A DNA stretch of 64,000 bases from Tricholoma matsutake (GCA_026075535.2 AP026542.1:2046001-2110000); one strand, 5' to 3'. Counted from the first letter of the stretch, positions 23,026-34,430 are shown. A program made the numbers and translations. The notes: generated by a model not told the origin, from the letters alone.

Positions 23026-24775
23026 GATCTTTATATACCTAGCAAAATCTCAGCATAAGTCCTCTGACAATGGAATGAGCAGCACCTGTAATTTTTCTTT
23101 ATCCCACTGAATAGAATCCCAGAAATTATTAAAATCTTGCATTGTTCTTTTTGGATCTCGCTCTTTCCAGCCACACACCACCTCCCACCTAAATGGGGTG
23201 ATATCTGAATGAGATTGGCTCTTAGTATAATCCAGGACTTACTTGGGTGAAATAACATTAGGAGGCACCCAAGATCCCCTCCCTCCCTTTGAGGATTTTC
23301 TGACAGGTTTCTTCAGGACAGGCTAGGATACTGAATCATCTGATGTTTCCACAGGGACAGCTTTCTTGGGCACATCTTTATGCTTGCAGACACTGAAGAA
23401 CAAAATGAACTGGTCAGAACACAAGATAACATGAAACAGTACATGCCTGTCAATAGCTTCCATGAGGTGTCCAAGCTTTTGAGAAGTCCCTCATCAACTT
23501 TGCAGTTGTGAACGAGGTGTTTCAGGAGCTGAACCAACCTGATGAGCCCATATTTGCCTTGTGTGATGAGGGGATAGATATTGGGGATGTTGTGCAAGAT
23601 GAGGACATTCAGTCTATGGTCCCAGGTTTCCCAGATATCAACATTGGCTGTGACATCCTTTGTGAGCTCTGTGAAATCACAACAATATACAGCTAGGAGA
23701 TTGGTCTTATTTGCTGTGGGAACCAATTTCAGTAAGTTCTTGACCTTCTCACAGAGCATCTTCAATATGGCAAGCAGTGCACTACTCTGGAGTCTGCAGA
23801 GGCATGATGGGCAAAGGGTTGGGCACAGGAACTTTTGTGGGTATCAACAGCATCAAAGAAGGGCCAGGGATGGGTTGGGAATTTGATATAGACTCTGTAG
23901 AGGTTCATAAGTGTGAGTTGGTCATCAGGTGATGTCCTACCATTGTTGAGATTGAGATCCAGTAGCATTGTGCTAATAGAGAACCCATTCCTATGAAAGC
24001 AATCAGATATTTACCCACAAATCTGCAAGCCTTACAGAGGATTCTTCAATATATGACCATTAGCAGAGTGAAGTAGAACAATATGAAACCAAATCTTCAA
24101 ACTAAGTGTTGCATTTTTCAGTTGAGTTGAGTGCTAAAAAACAATTAGAAGTGATTGTGGTGGCAATAACAATCAGGTGAGCATTAACAATCAATTGGTG
24201 CACCAATTGAGATGGGCTCACAAAAGGAATAGAGGCTGTCCCCATCTTTACTTTCTTTGGTTGAGGTGCTGCAGTGCATCAAGTGGCACCTCAGCTTCAC
24301 CTTGGGAGTTCACAGGTTCTGAAGATGCACTTGCTGCCACTATCAGAGCTTCCAGGAACCAGCAGTGTCTTCCTAGCTCACCTGGCCCATAGGGACTGCT
24401 TCCAGCTGTGGTAATTCTTCTTCCATAACACCTCAACTAACCCAGCTCAAAGACATAAGAATGGAAATTTCTCTTTGAGTACATCTCAAAACTTGTTGCA
24501 AAGAGTGGCACCTGTGGACGACCAGTTATCAGGGGGGAAATTGGAGTTGATGTTGTCATTCCAGAAGCCTCAGAGCTCAGCATACAGCTACTTCCTTTCA
24601 TGGCGATCAGTGACCTTGCCATTTTTATCTTCCAGGAAAGCCAGAACACTGCTTTCCCATTTTGTAATTCCCTCATTGTCATTAGAATCACTATCACATC
24701 AGTATTGTAAACTTTGATTACAACAAATTGAACTGTGTCATTCTGTCACCTCTCCCAGTGCTTCATGTTTGGATA
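23026..24775 (-). pseudogene. Decayed basidiomycete conserved protein of unknown function
   Basis: Minus-strand fragments in several frames: FWNDNINSNFPPDNWS and FRDVLKEKFPFL near 24.5 kb, LNNGRTSPDDQLTL and KFPTHPWPFFDAV near 23.9 kb, and SDITPFRWEVVCGWKERD near 23.17 kb. The pattern recalls a hypothetical protein repeated in mushroom genomes, but I cannot name a domain. Frameshifts and stops are frequent. The tandem solo LTRs adjoin its C-terminal end. Confidence 0.4.
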
Positions 24776-24780
24776 GTCTG

Positions 24781-25182
24781 TGTTAGGAAACAGCCCCATT
24801 ACTTGATAAAATTTCATTTTCATTTTATTACGTTGAATTATGCTACATTATGCTGAATTACACTACAGTTTGCTAGTGTGAAAAATTTATTTCACATGCA
24901 TCAATATGTACACACATGTCTGAGTGTGTCAGTAGCAACAATGTACAATATATGTAACATAGTATATAAATCTTGAATATACACCTAGTGGACCCCAGTT
25001 GTGTTCTCTTAGGTATTCCACCTACACTTGTGGTGTGAAATGCCTTTCTCAACCAACTATTCTATTGATAACTCCTCACATCAAAACCATCAATTTCCTC
25101 ATCATGCACATGCATCCTGCTCCCTTCTTGTAGAGAGAACCTGCACAGTCTTACCTAGCAGATAGTGGGTGTCACCCTAACA
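24781..25182. repeat. Solo LTR, copia-like family J, second copy
   Basis: 402 bp, TGTTAGGAAACAGCC to GTCACCCTAACA, with an internal TATATAA. The 5-bp flanks GTCTG (24776-24780) and GTCCG (25183-25187) form a target duplication with one C/T difference. Confidence 0.8.
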
Positions 25183-25187
25183 GTCCG

Positions 25188-26285
25188 ACTTTATGAGGGT
25201 TGTTTGTGAAGGCTTGGAGGTTGCTTGACTTGGAGCACAACAAATATCAGAATTAGAGCATTGTGGTCTGGCATTCAGAGCAGTAATTAGTTGTGTTCTG
25301 TATGCCAATTTAAAGGTGATATATGCATGTTAAACTGATGAAAATGCACTGTAAGTTATCAATGCGATCACGCAAAGCCTGCTTCTCCTTCTCTAACCTC
25401 AAGTGGGCCACATTAGCTGCTGTACACAGGACTGTGTTGGATAATAAATGGACTAAAGTGAAATGTTCTGTAGAAAGGTGACTTGTTTGCTGGAGAATGG
25501 GTTTAAAGATAGGTATATGTGAGATAAATGTGATGCATACATTGTATGGCACATTCATTGGGTCATAAATTTCTTGTTGAGCCTGTGAGGCATATGTTTA
25601 TATAAAAGTCCAGTCTCAAGTAAAATATGAAGAAAAAATCCCACAGAGAGAGGAGAGGTTGTCAAAAATCTTGTTCTATGGTGGGGCTGGTATGCTGCAT
25701 TGTTCTGTGGCCAACCATGAGATACCTGGGGGCCAAACTGTGATGAGCCAAAGACATCTTGTGGGTTGTAGGTCCTAGAAGATTGGAAGCACTGGTTGCT
25801 AAAGTCTGAGGTTGCCTTTAGTGCAGTTTAACCTAGCAACTGTGAAGGGAGACTCAGATAGACTGAACAGCTGGAGTCCAGAGTGAGCAACTAGTTATTA
25901 TATGAGACAACAAGGAGTACAGTACCTGGAGTCCAGAGTGAGCAACTGAAGAGTGCAAAACTCTGGACTCTGCAGTCTACATACTGTGAAACAAACAGTG
26001 ATAAACACAAGGTGGAAACTACTCTAAGTGCCCATGAGTGTAACTACAAGTGATAGGACATGGAATAGAAGTAGGATAGAAGTAAAATAGAGAGATGGTG
26101 AATCATACATTTAACACTGGTTTGTCAACAATTGTTTGTGGTCACTGTCAATGTTCATGAGGGTTAGAGGAAAGGGTTTGCAAATCATGTGAAAAAACTT
26201 TGCACTGTGATATATGTATACTGCAACAAGCTACCAAAAACATATAGCCTATTCCTCCTCATCAGATTTATCTGTATCATGCTTG
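25188..26285. other. Unassigned transposon-derived DNA
   Basis: No gene that I can name. A minus-strand stretch near 25.4 kb reads RLEKEKQALRDRID, coiled-coil-like. A 22-base segment beginning CTGGAGTCCAGAGTG occurs twice, at about 25870 and 25927. CpG is very scarce. Confidence 0.3.
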
Positions 26286-26885
26286 GGAATCAATACACTG
26301 CTCATTTTCTCAACTTCAAAGTATTGTTTGCCCTCCAAGTAATTTGTCTCTCCATCCATGTACTTGAATGGGACCATCCCAACCACAGCCATTATCCATT
26401 TGGCATCAATGATTCAGATGTAATTTGCACCAAGGTACTTGCATAGATGAAGCATCCCATATGATTCTTTGAACACATCAGGATCTGCATCTGCAAACAT
26501 TTTGACAGCCACAAGAGTGCATTGTGCATTGTACTTTGCAGCCAGGAAGAAGTAAAGGACCTCAGTAAAATGTGAGGCTCCTCAGAGGTGCAGCTAAATC
26601 AACTTGTGAGTTTTATATGCCCCACAAAAAGCTGTTGCCACACTTTCTTGCTATTCAAACCTTCTCAGTAGGCTGTTTCTTCTCATGCCACCAAGATTGT
26701 GCAATCTGTCTATTGGGTAGAAGAAACCTTGCAAATCTGTCAATGCTAAGTGAATCTCCATGTTTAATTCTCCAGTGATGCAAGTCTGAAATTTTTTGAA
26801 AAGCCTCAAGAGTTGTTACACCACAATAAACCAAATGTTGGCAAATAAGGTGCAAAGTTGTGCAAAGTAATGCAAAGTAATGCAA
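26286..26885 (-). pseudogene. C-terminal remnant of a transposon protein (Plavaka-like?)
   Basis: The minus strand reads LEAFQKISDLHHWRIKHGD (26.8 kb), VLYFFLAAKYNAQCTLVAVK (26.5 kb), MFADADPDVFKESYGML, then KWIMAVVGMVPFKYMDGE and QYFEVEKMS (26.3-26.4 kb). The ending, with a MVPF-type motif before a VEK motif, is typical of C-termini of large basidiomycete transposase proteins such as Plavaka. Frameshifts separate the parts. Only the tail remains. Confidence 0.4.
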
Positions 26886-27689
26886 AGTGACCTGCTAAGA
26901 TGTTTGAAGAAGTTCACAACAATTCAAAGTAGTTTCAAGAGGTTAGGAAAATAAGGGCAATGTCAAATGATGAGGATGAAGAACAATAATGATGTACAAT
27001 AGAGACAATAGACTATGGTGATGGTGTGCAATAGTTTGGAGATGTTTAATACAAAGTTTGAAGAAGTTCATGATGATTTGCAGAACTTAGCACTAAGATG
27101 AAAGATTTGGACTCAAGTTTTGAACTCTTAAGTCAGACAAATATGAGAGGTGAAGATGATCTCTTTTCTGCTGTTCTAGGTAGCTAGTACAAGGCTATAT
27201 ATGTTTTGAAGAGATAGTACTTAATAGGAAATAGAACATGAAGACTACATGAGGCAAGATATAAAACAATAAAGAACTATCCAAATCAGAAAATAAATGA
27301 GAAATGATGAGAAGGGAAACATGTAGAGTCACAATATATCAAAGGTTCTTGTCCTATTGTTCCAATATATCATTGAAATGTCAAAACACTGCAATCACAT
27401 CCTAAAAGCACATTGTTGTATCTCCTCATGTCCAGTGGTGCTCGATATGCGACACATTAACTTGTGCAAGGTGTGCTGCATGTGTCTGGTGCAATAGGTA
27501 TACAGCGGCCAAAGGTATTTGAGGTGCTGCAAAGTCATTCAAAGTTCTGCAAAATAGTTTTGGAGTAGTTTTGCGTAGTTTGTAGATGTTTAGCAGGGTT
27601 CATAGAGGTTCATACATGTTTGTAATGATTTGGAGTGTCATTGTGGATGTGTCAGAGCATGTTAAAGTGTTCCCAAAGCTTGAAGCACA
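26886..27689. other. Unassigned AT-rich DNA
   Basis: Many short repeats of the type TGCAAAGT, TTTGAAGAAGTTC and GTAGTTT; no gene or element ends recognised. It may include LTR or promoter remnants of the DDE transposon that follows. Confidence 0.3.
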
Positions 27690-29457
27690 ATGAGGACCTA
27701 TCAATGATGTGGGAGAAACAGTTGCTGTTGACTTGGATGTTGAGAATGATGTCAATATGGCTGAAAATACACCACAGAGTGAGGTTGTGGATATGGGAGG
27801 CAATGATGATGATGAGGAACCAGAGGTTGAGTTCTGATATGAGAAAATTGGAACTTACAGTTTTCCACCAACAATAGTGGAAGCAGAGGCCACTTTTGCA
27901 GATATTAAGAAAGTTCTCAAGCCACCCTGCAAGAAGGGTCTGGGCTATGATCATCACAGTCTTGATGAACTCACACACAGCCATGTTGAGGCTATGGGAA
28001 ATTTTTTATGGAAGTATATTTCAGGGAACAGCACTGCATGGTGGGGTCCTGCGTCACTGGAGACCACACATGATCATGAAAGGGGGACTCACCATGCTCA
28101 TCTGCTCTGGGAGTGGACCCATGCATATGTTGCCAATAGAAAGGACTTACCAAAGAACACCTATGGTACCTGGAAGTGTAAGGGGAACCCTCAATGAGCA
28201 CTCATGAACCCCTACAAACCTCTACAAAGTTCATGAACATTCTTCGAACAATCTTTGAACTACTCGAACAAACTTCAAACCCTTCAAACAAACTTTGAAC
28301 TCTTTGAACTCCTTGAACATTCTTCAAACAACTTCAAACTGCTTTGAACTGCTCCACCCCTCACCTATGACCACACCCATACTTCGATGATGCTGCAGAA
28401 GTCGTGGGATGACTGTCGAAGGCATTAGGATGAAGCGGGATGACCTTCTGATGCACCCCTGGTGGTGCTCACTTCCTTAGTCCCACTTCCACATGGAGAC
28501 TGAATGATTTTACTTCATCACATGGTTCTGGGTATATAGTTAGCACCCTCTGCAGGGAAACACCTTAGACTTTTCTCTTTGGTTTTCCCTTGCAAGGTGT
28601 GTAGATTTTTTTTGTTCCATTAGTTTATCTAACACTTTGGTTTTCCCTTGCAAGTATCAAGCTCAGACTCTGATTGTAAGGTTTCCCTTACAGGAAGCCT
28701 TCAATGCTTGACAATGAGGACTTGACACAAACAATTCATTTACATCTTCAGTCCTTGGGGCCATGGATTCGAGCACAAGATGTGGTTGATTTATAAATAA
28801 ACCTGAGATGAAGGCACAGTTTGGGCTGATCAAATCAATTTCCCTATCAACAGCTACACAGTGGATTGGATGAAGGGCTTAGGATACAGATGGACATTGT
28901 CACTGGGTGGGCAGTATGTTAATGGACACAAAAGAAAAGACATTGTCAACTACCGACATAAGGGATTTCTTCCAAGGTGGATGAGTATTGAAGAGAGGAC
29001 ACAGAAATGGAAGCAGGACTGGATTGACAAAGAAGTCAGTGAGCAGCCATAAAATTGCCATGTTGTCGTCTGATTCCACAATGAATCAACTTTTATGCAA
29101 ACAATTGTTGAAAGCTCTGCTGGGTGCACAAGAATGAAACAGCTGTCCCACATCCCAAGGGTGAGGGTGCTTCACTTATGGTCACAGACTTTATTTCAGC
29201 AGACTATGGTTGGTTATGCTCACCTGACAAAACCAAGGAGGCTCAAGTGTTTTTCAAGGCCAGGAAAAATTGTGAGGGGTACTTTACAAATGCAGACATT
29301 CTGAGCCAAAATACCACTGCAATGGACATCCTCACAGAATTCTACCCAAATGATGAGCACAAGTTTGTATTTGACAATGTGACAACACACACTGCAAGAT
29401 CAGACTCAGCACTATCTGCCTGTCACATGCCAAAAGGTACCAAAGTGGCTGGAGATA
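27690..29457 (+). pseudogene. DDE transposase (basidiomycete family), N-terminal half
   Basis: Plus-strand blocks in family order: acidic N-terminus (about 27.72 kb), ADIKKVLKPPCKKGLGYD and SLDELTHSHVEAM (27.9 kb), VANRKDLPKNTYGTWK (28.15 kb), then after a solo LTR a helical part (DVVDFINKPEMKAQFGL, GYRWTLSLGGQYVNGH) and the catalytic core start VVVWFHNESTF (29.05 kb), PHPKGEGASLMVTDFISADY and KFVFDNVTTH (29.38 kb). The first catalytic Asp is replaced by Asn (FHNEST for FHDEST); the second (FDN) is kept. Frameshifts and a stop occur. The gene ends at the repeat starting 29458; the complementary C-terminal half is at 59.3-60.0 kb on the other strand. Confidence 0.65.
28177..28692. repeat. Solo LTR inside the DDE transposase
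   Basis: Starts TGTAAGGGGAACCC and ends GGTTTCCCTTACA; a perfect 5-bp duplication GGAAG flanks it (28172-28176 and 28693-28697). 516 bp. The start resembles the gypsy LTR at 4471 (TGTAAGGGGA). It contains short repeats of the ACTTTGAACT/CTTCAAAC type. Transposase coding stops at its left edge and resumes soon after its right edge. Confidence 0.85.
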
Positions 29458-30480
29458 GTCCACATAGGTAAGCTACATTGTATTGAATGATACAACCTAT
29501 CGAACACATACATTGTATCAAATAATACAGGTTCAATGGATGCTGTCAAACTCACTATATAAAGTTACTATACTATATTAACCAATGACTACATTGTACA
29601 CTGATTATTATACCTTACAATAGACATGCATTAGGAATGGAATACAGACATTAGTAATATTTGAAATGCAATGGGCACAGACATGGCCACAGACACAGGG
29701 ATGGCCACAGGGATGGCCATGGCATCGCCATCAGGCACAGACATGGGAATGGGCAATATTAACCTTTGAATACTATTGACTGTATACATTGTATTATCTG
29801 TTTCGATGGATGCCATCGAACTCACTATATATTTGTACATACTCTATTAATTAACCAATGATTACATTACTACTTTACTTGCTGTACCATACAGATAGAC
29901 GTGCATTAAAAACATAGTACAGACATTAGTAACATTTGAAATACAATTGCAGGGAAGGGGACAGGGATGGGGACGGGGATGGGAGTGGGGATGGGGATGG
30001 GGATGGGAGTGGGGATGGGGATGGGGATGGGAGTGGGGATGGGGATGGGGATGGGAGTGGGGATGGGGATGGGGATGGGAGTGGGGATGGGGATGGGGAT
30101 GGGAGTGGGGATGGGGATGGGGATGGGAGTGGGGATGGGGATGGGGATGGGAGTGGGGATGGGGATGGGGATGGGAGTGGGGATGGGGATGGGGATGGGA
30201 GTGGGGATGGGGATGGGGATGGGAGTGGGGATGGGGATGGGGATGGGAGTGGGGATGGGGATGGGGATGGGAGTGGGGATGGGGATGGGGATGGGAGTGG
30301 GGATGGGGATGGGGATGGGAGTGGGGATGGGGATGGGGATGGGAGTGGGGATGGGGATGGGGATGGGAGTGGGGATGGGGACAGGGACAGGAATGGGGAA
30401 GCGGCACTGACATTGGAGCTTGACAGGACCACAAAAACAATGATATTACTACAATGATGTGCATTAAGAACAGAATACAG
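29458..30480. repeat. Interspersed repeat P, copy 1, with minisatellite
   Basis: Begins TCCACATAGGTAAGCTACAT, as does the copy at 60024. Both contain repeated sub-blocks: TGGATGCTGTC/TGGATGCCATC, CTCACTATATA, AACCAATGA, GACATTAGTAA, then a G-rich tract. Each sub-block cycle occurs twice here. The left edge cuts the DDE transposase. The right edge runs into the 3' end of a KDZ-type gene, so P may be the 3' tail of that element family. Confidence 0.6.
29966..30381. repeat. 24-bp G-rich minisatellite, about 16 units
   Basis: Near-perfect tandem copies of a unit made of three GGGGAT blocks and one GGGAGT. The length, a multiple of 3, keeps several frames open on both strands, which gives false ORFs ([24 protein letters not shown] repeats). 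The G-runs could form G-quadruplexes on the plus strand. The corresponding place in copy P2 has only a few imperfect GGGGCAG/GGAGCA units. Confidence 0.95.
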
Positions 30481-31087
30481 ACAAAAGCTACATAGATGTA
30501 TATATAATGAGTAAGGTATTAATTATCCTTCCACATCACTGGGAATTGGCAGGGGGATCGGCCATAGCGTCTGAGTGGGATGATGGCATAATTTCTGAGA
30601 ACCTCCTTTCAAATGATTTCAACTTATTCTCAACCCTTTCCTTCAAAATGGCATATGTTTTCAATGTTATATCTTGTTGTTTGAGCTTCTCCACCTCAGC
30701 CATGTACAGACAATGACTGGCATCCTTATATGATGTGCCAAGCTGGTCTTGAAGGGCCTTCACTTCAGCATGGCAGCTCAACAACTCCCTGTCTGTCAAG
30801 TCCTGCAACAGGATGAACTAATGTAGAAACACAAATTAGGATGACACTTACTGGATCAGCAGGTAGGGTGAGCTGGTTGCAGCACTTTACAGTCCCCCAC
30901 CTGGAGTCCGAGTGGAGTCCAATTGAACTACACTAAGTCATGTAGAGTTCAATCCCCCACTGGAGTCCAAGTGGAGTCCAAGTGGAGTCCAACTGGAATG
31001 CATTTCAACCAAATGATAAGTCAATTAGATATGAGCTCAAAGGACTTCGGACTTGGTGAATTTCATAAAGTACCCACAAAATAAATT

Positions 31088-31180
31088 TGTGTACTGCAGG
31101 AATTGAACTCAAGACCTCACCATAAGGAATCACATGGCAAACCAAACAAGTGTGCTCAACCACTTGAGCCACAGGAGACT
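31088..31180 (-). other. tRNA-like module (type 1) of element I, outward facing
   Basis: Minus-strand A-box-like TGGCTCAAGTGG (31171-31160) in a GCTC...GAGC arm, and B-box-like GAGTTCAATTCC (31110-31099). A longer middle part than the type 1 module of G suggests an intron or long variable arm. Confidence 0.55.
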
Positions 31181-32587
31181 TATTAGGGATCAATATAAGG
31201 TTTATTTATGACTCAACTTTTCATATTGTTTGAGGAGGCATTTTTCAAACAATTAATATCAAAATTTTTTAATTAACAAATCCCTTGTGTAGGACATGAG
31301 GGAGTGGATATAATATAATAATAAACAAAAAAAAGCCCCTCTCACAAGATGCAAGAGGGGGGGGGGGGGGGCAGAGATAAATTAAAAATAATAAAGACCC
31401 CTCCCCACACAAAGTGTGGGGGAGGGGGGGTTGGGGGATGCGGTCTGGGGTGGGTGTCATCGCCCACCCCTCCTCGCATGCATCCATCGCTGTAGCAAGC
31501 CGCACACATCATCCACCCAATGAGCAGAGGCTCATAGGCATGGGGATGGGTGCCATGGTTGTCATAGCCCTGGTGTACCTGCCATCCACCCAATGAGCAG
31601 GTGCTCGTTGGCATGGGGTAGGTGTGTTGTCAGTTTTGCAGGTCTCCTAGTTTGGAGGGGTTAGGGGGAGGGGTCAGTGATGTGGCATGTGAGGGAGGGG
31701 GTAGGTGGGTGCTTACCAGGTGGGTATCCTGCTCCGCAGGTCTCTCAGTACCCCTCTGCCATCTCCTATCCTTTATCAACACCCTCACATCCTGTTTGGA
31801 TGGGGAGGAGGGGGCTGGCATGGGTGTCATCAGGTCTGGGTTGATTCCCATCATTCTGTGTTGGTGTTGGTGTTGCCCTGTCATCCCCCATTTGCCATCA
31901 TCACCAGCGCCATTCCACCCATGATCCACCCCCTGAGCAGTTGCTCAAGGGGCTGGAGGCAGGTGGTGTGTTGTTGGCCCCAGTGCTTTGCATTCTGGGG
32001 GTCCTGGTGCTGGTAGGTGGCATCATCATCATCATCGTTGACTGCACACACTCACAATCCACCCTACAAGCAGGGGCTCATAGGCATGGGGTGGGTGTGT
32101 TGGGTTGTCTCCTGTCGGGCTGTTGTTACCAGTAGAGTAGAACCTATAGAACAGAAGAAACAAGTTAGTCAGTTTATAAAAACAAAAAGCAAACAAAAAC
32201 TTACATAGGGTCCAAACGACACAGATTGCATCATTTGGGCCCGTGTTGGCTCATTTACAGGTGGTGGCATCATTACCAGTAGATTATAGCCTATAAAACT
32301 AAAGAAACGAGTTAGTTAGTTTATAAAAACAAAAAGCAAACAAAAAAAAAACTTATGTACCCATCCAGTCGGCTCATTTGCAGGTGGTGGTGATGGTGGA
32401 TTGGGTGTGGGAGCAGTGGTGGTGGGTGTCCATGCAGTGGTGGTGGTAGAGCAGAGAGAAGGGAGGCAGTGTCAATGGTGGTGGTGGTGGTGAGTGATAA
32501 GCTGGCACATTTGATGACATGGCTATATGCTTTGTCATACACAGCTGCACCATGGTACCTAATGCAAATAGATGATACCTTACACAA

Positions 32588-32678
32588 GGTACTGTGGTGT
32601 AATGGTTATATTGTGTACTATAATTACATAAGCAACCTACAGGGATCTGGGTTTGATTCCTTTTCTTACACACTTTTT
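32588..32678 (+). other. tRNA-like module (type 2) of element I, outward facing
   Basis: A-box-like TGGTGTAATGG (32595-32605) and B-box-like GGGTTTGATTCC (32649-32660), followed by a T5 run (32674-32678) suited to pol III termination. Transcription would run toward the right terminus. Confidence 0.55.
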
Positions 32679-33589
32679 CAGTGGAATCTGACTGGACTCC
32701 AACCGGACTCCAACCAGACTCCACTGGACTCCACTGGACCAGTCTGAGTGGAATCCAGTGTTTGAGTGGATTCCACTCGGAGTCTGGTCAGACTGGACTG
32801 GGACTGGACTGGCAACTTTGTAGGTAGTTGGCTGGTGATCAGTCCCAGTGGACTCCAGTTGGACTCCGGTCAGTCTGGTCGGACTCCAGTCAGAGTCCAC
32901 TAGGAAAGGTGGGGGAGTGTAAAGACCTCACTGGTTGCAGGCCACCAGGTAGTATGGTGGCGTGGTCATGTTGCCAGACTGCAAATTGATCATAATATCA
33001 GTTGGGATAGACAAGACACGGGAGTGGATAGAGAAATGGGAGCAGCCAGTATATGGGAGCAGCCAGGATATGGGAGCGGCCAGGACACAGCAGTGGCCAG
33101 AGACACAGCAGCAGCCCTTAACTTCAACCTGATTTGAAATAAATGAAGCTTACCCCTCCATCTGCATTATGGACATCAAGTTCCAACTTCTGGCAATAGG
33201 CATTCATTGCCTGATGAGTGGCAGGAATCATAAAGTGGGGCACTAAATAGTGGTGCCCATCGTCAGCTCGGATAGGGACATAGCCATCTAGAACATTGCC
33301 TTGCATTTGCTGGAATCAAAGACAAAAAAGTGGAGCCATAAGATTTGAGTGAATAAACAAGGTCATATGGTTACTCACCTGACTGGAATTCTGGTACCTG
33401 GATACCCATAAACCCATGGAAAGGGTATGGTTTTGCCCAGGTATGGCAATCTGGTGCTGGAGACATTACTGCAGAGCAGGAGTTCATGGAATCCTACTAT
33501 GTCTGGGACACTGCTTTCCATGGGAGCAAATATGCCAGTCTTTACTGAGAATTGATCCTGTTCAGTGGGTATTTGAAAGAACATGGATC

Positions 33590-33955
33590 TGACATTGCAC
33601 ATATTCAGTTCCAGGACCCAATTCTCTGTGGCATTCATGATGGGCAGCATGGTAAAGACAATCAGTATGAGTTTATTTTGTTTCTAATCTTCAATATCAT
33701 TTTTAGGTCTCATTTGCTGGGGAATTGTTATCCATGGCTTTATTGATGGCTATTCTCAGTTAATTACAGGATTACAGGCAAACAACAATAATACAGGCCA
33801 GACTGTCCTTGATCTCTTTTTGCATGCTACTGCTGTATATGGCATTCCTTCATGGCTCTGGGGTGATCATGGTGTTGAAAATATTCTGGTTGCAGCATGG
33901 CTGGAGGCATACAGTGGTGTCCAGAGAGGTTCATATATTTGGGGCAGGTGTGTAA
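33590..33955 (+). pseudogene. Integrase core-domain protein fragment
   Basis: The plus strand encodes CTYSVPGPNSLWH, then after a one-base frame change HDGQHG at a GTAAAG donor, and after a TTTTTAG acceptor GLICWGIVIHGFIDGYSQL, TVLDLFLHATAVYGIPS, GDHGVENILVAAWLEAYSG and QRGSYIWGR. This is the integrase core of a basidiomycete family with the DDE fold; the two Asp positions (HDGQH and GDHG) are present, and the third acidic residue, expected after SYIWGR, is missing. Sequence after 33956 is not recognised. Confidence 0.7.
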
Positions 33956-33959
33956 TATA

Positions 33960-34372
33960 ACAGAGCAGCTAAACAGTACTAACCATTTCTTTGCAGAAGT
34001 GCTGCACCTCTCCCAACCTTCATGACAGATGATTTCACACCATACACTACTGCTTTAGGGCTCTTCAACAGCTTTGTCATCACACTTGTTGAAGATGTTT
34101 TAACAAAGCTCTAATCACCTTGTCCACTCCCTTGTATCATCTCAGACACTCTCTATTACCCCCATCCATCACCCAAATACCCTTACGCATGAGTGCACTC
34201 TGCCTACTCAGCTGTTATCCAGCTCTATGCTCAAAGTGACCAACTTGACTCCACCACCCACCTTCACTTCTGGCTCCGTGGTGCTTACCAGCCATGGTGC
34301 TAATTTTGCTGTGGCATTTTCAAATTTGCACATCACATATTCACTCAATGTCCTCAATTTCTCTCACTTTGT
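33960..34372. other. Unassigned sequence left of element H
   Basis: Follows the integrase fragment. An acceptor-like TTTGCAG at about 33996 and a short open stretch do not match what should follow in the family. The sequence continues across element H at 37052. Confidence 0.3.
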
Positions 34373-34430
34373 CATACTTTCTGTAATTTACACTCCCCAC
34401 CTAGTCTGTTTGGAGTCTGAGCTGTCCGAG

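Larger units (their letters stand above)
30883..32930. mobile_element. Paired-tRNA-like TIR element I (2.05 kb)
   Basis: Ends CACTTTACAGTCCCCCACC and, inverted, TGAGGTCTTTACACTCCCCC. A perfect 10-bp duplication CTGGTTGCAG flanks it (30873-30882 and 32931-32940). Contents: subterminal GGAGTCC/GGACTCC arrays at both ends, tRNA-like module 1 (minus), CCCCTC...GAGGGG hairpins (31330-31430), CAATGAGCA hairpins beside GGGTGG-type repeats, two intron-like segments on the minus strand (32144-32204 with a GTAAGT donor; 32291-32356 with ATAAGT), a TGGTGG tract and tRNA-like module 2 (plus). A 9-11-bp duplication suits Mutator-like elements, but no transposase is present to prove it. Confidence 0.8.
30536..33306 (-). 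pseudogene. KDZ-type gene, 3' portion, split by element I
   Basis: The minus strand reads from 33.3 kb: GYVPIRADDGHHYLVPHFMI and LELDVHNADGG, a possible intron (GTAAGC...AAATCAG), then TTPPYYLVACNQ up to element I. Coding resumes at 30882 with LTLPADP, a GTAAGT donor, an acceptor, and ELLSCHAEVKALQDQLG, SYKDASHCLYMAEVEKLKQQ, ending at 30536. The SYKDA.H.LYMAEVEKL motif is typical of KDZ transposase C-termini. The frame runs straight across the insertion when one copy of the 10-bp duplication is removed. The 33.1-33.3 kb part may belong to a separate accessory gene. Confidence 0.5.

Noticed and set aside
29862..30464. Long open frames on both strands ([16 protein letters not shown] and VGMGMGMG repeat proteins)
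   Set aside because: They are products of a minisatellite whose unit length is a multiple of three; no start context or flanking domain supports translation.
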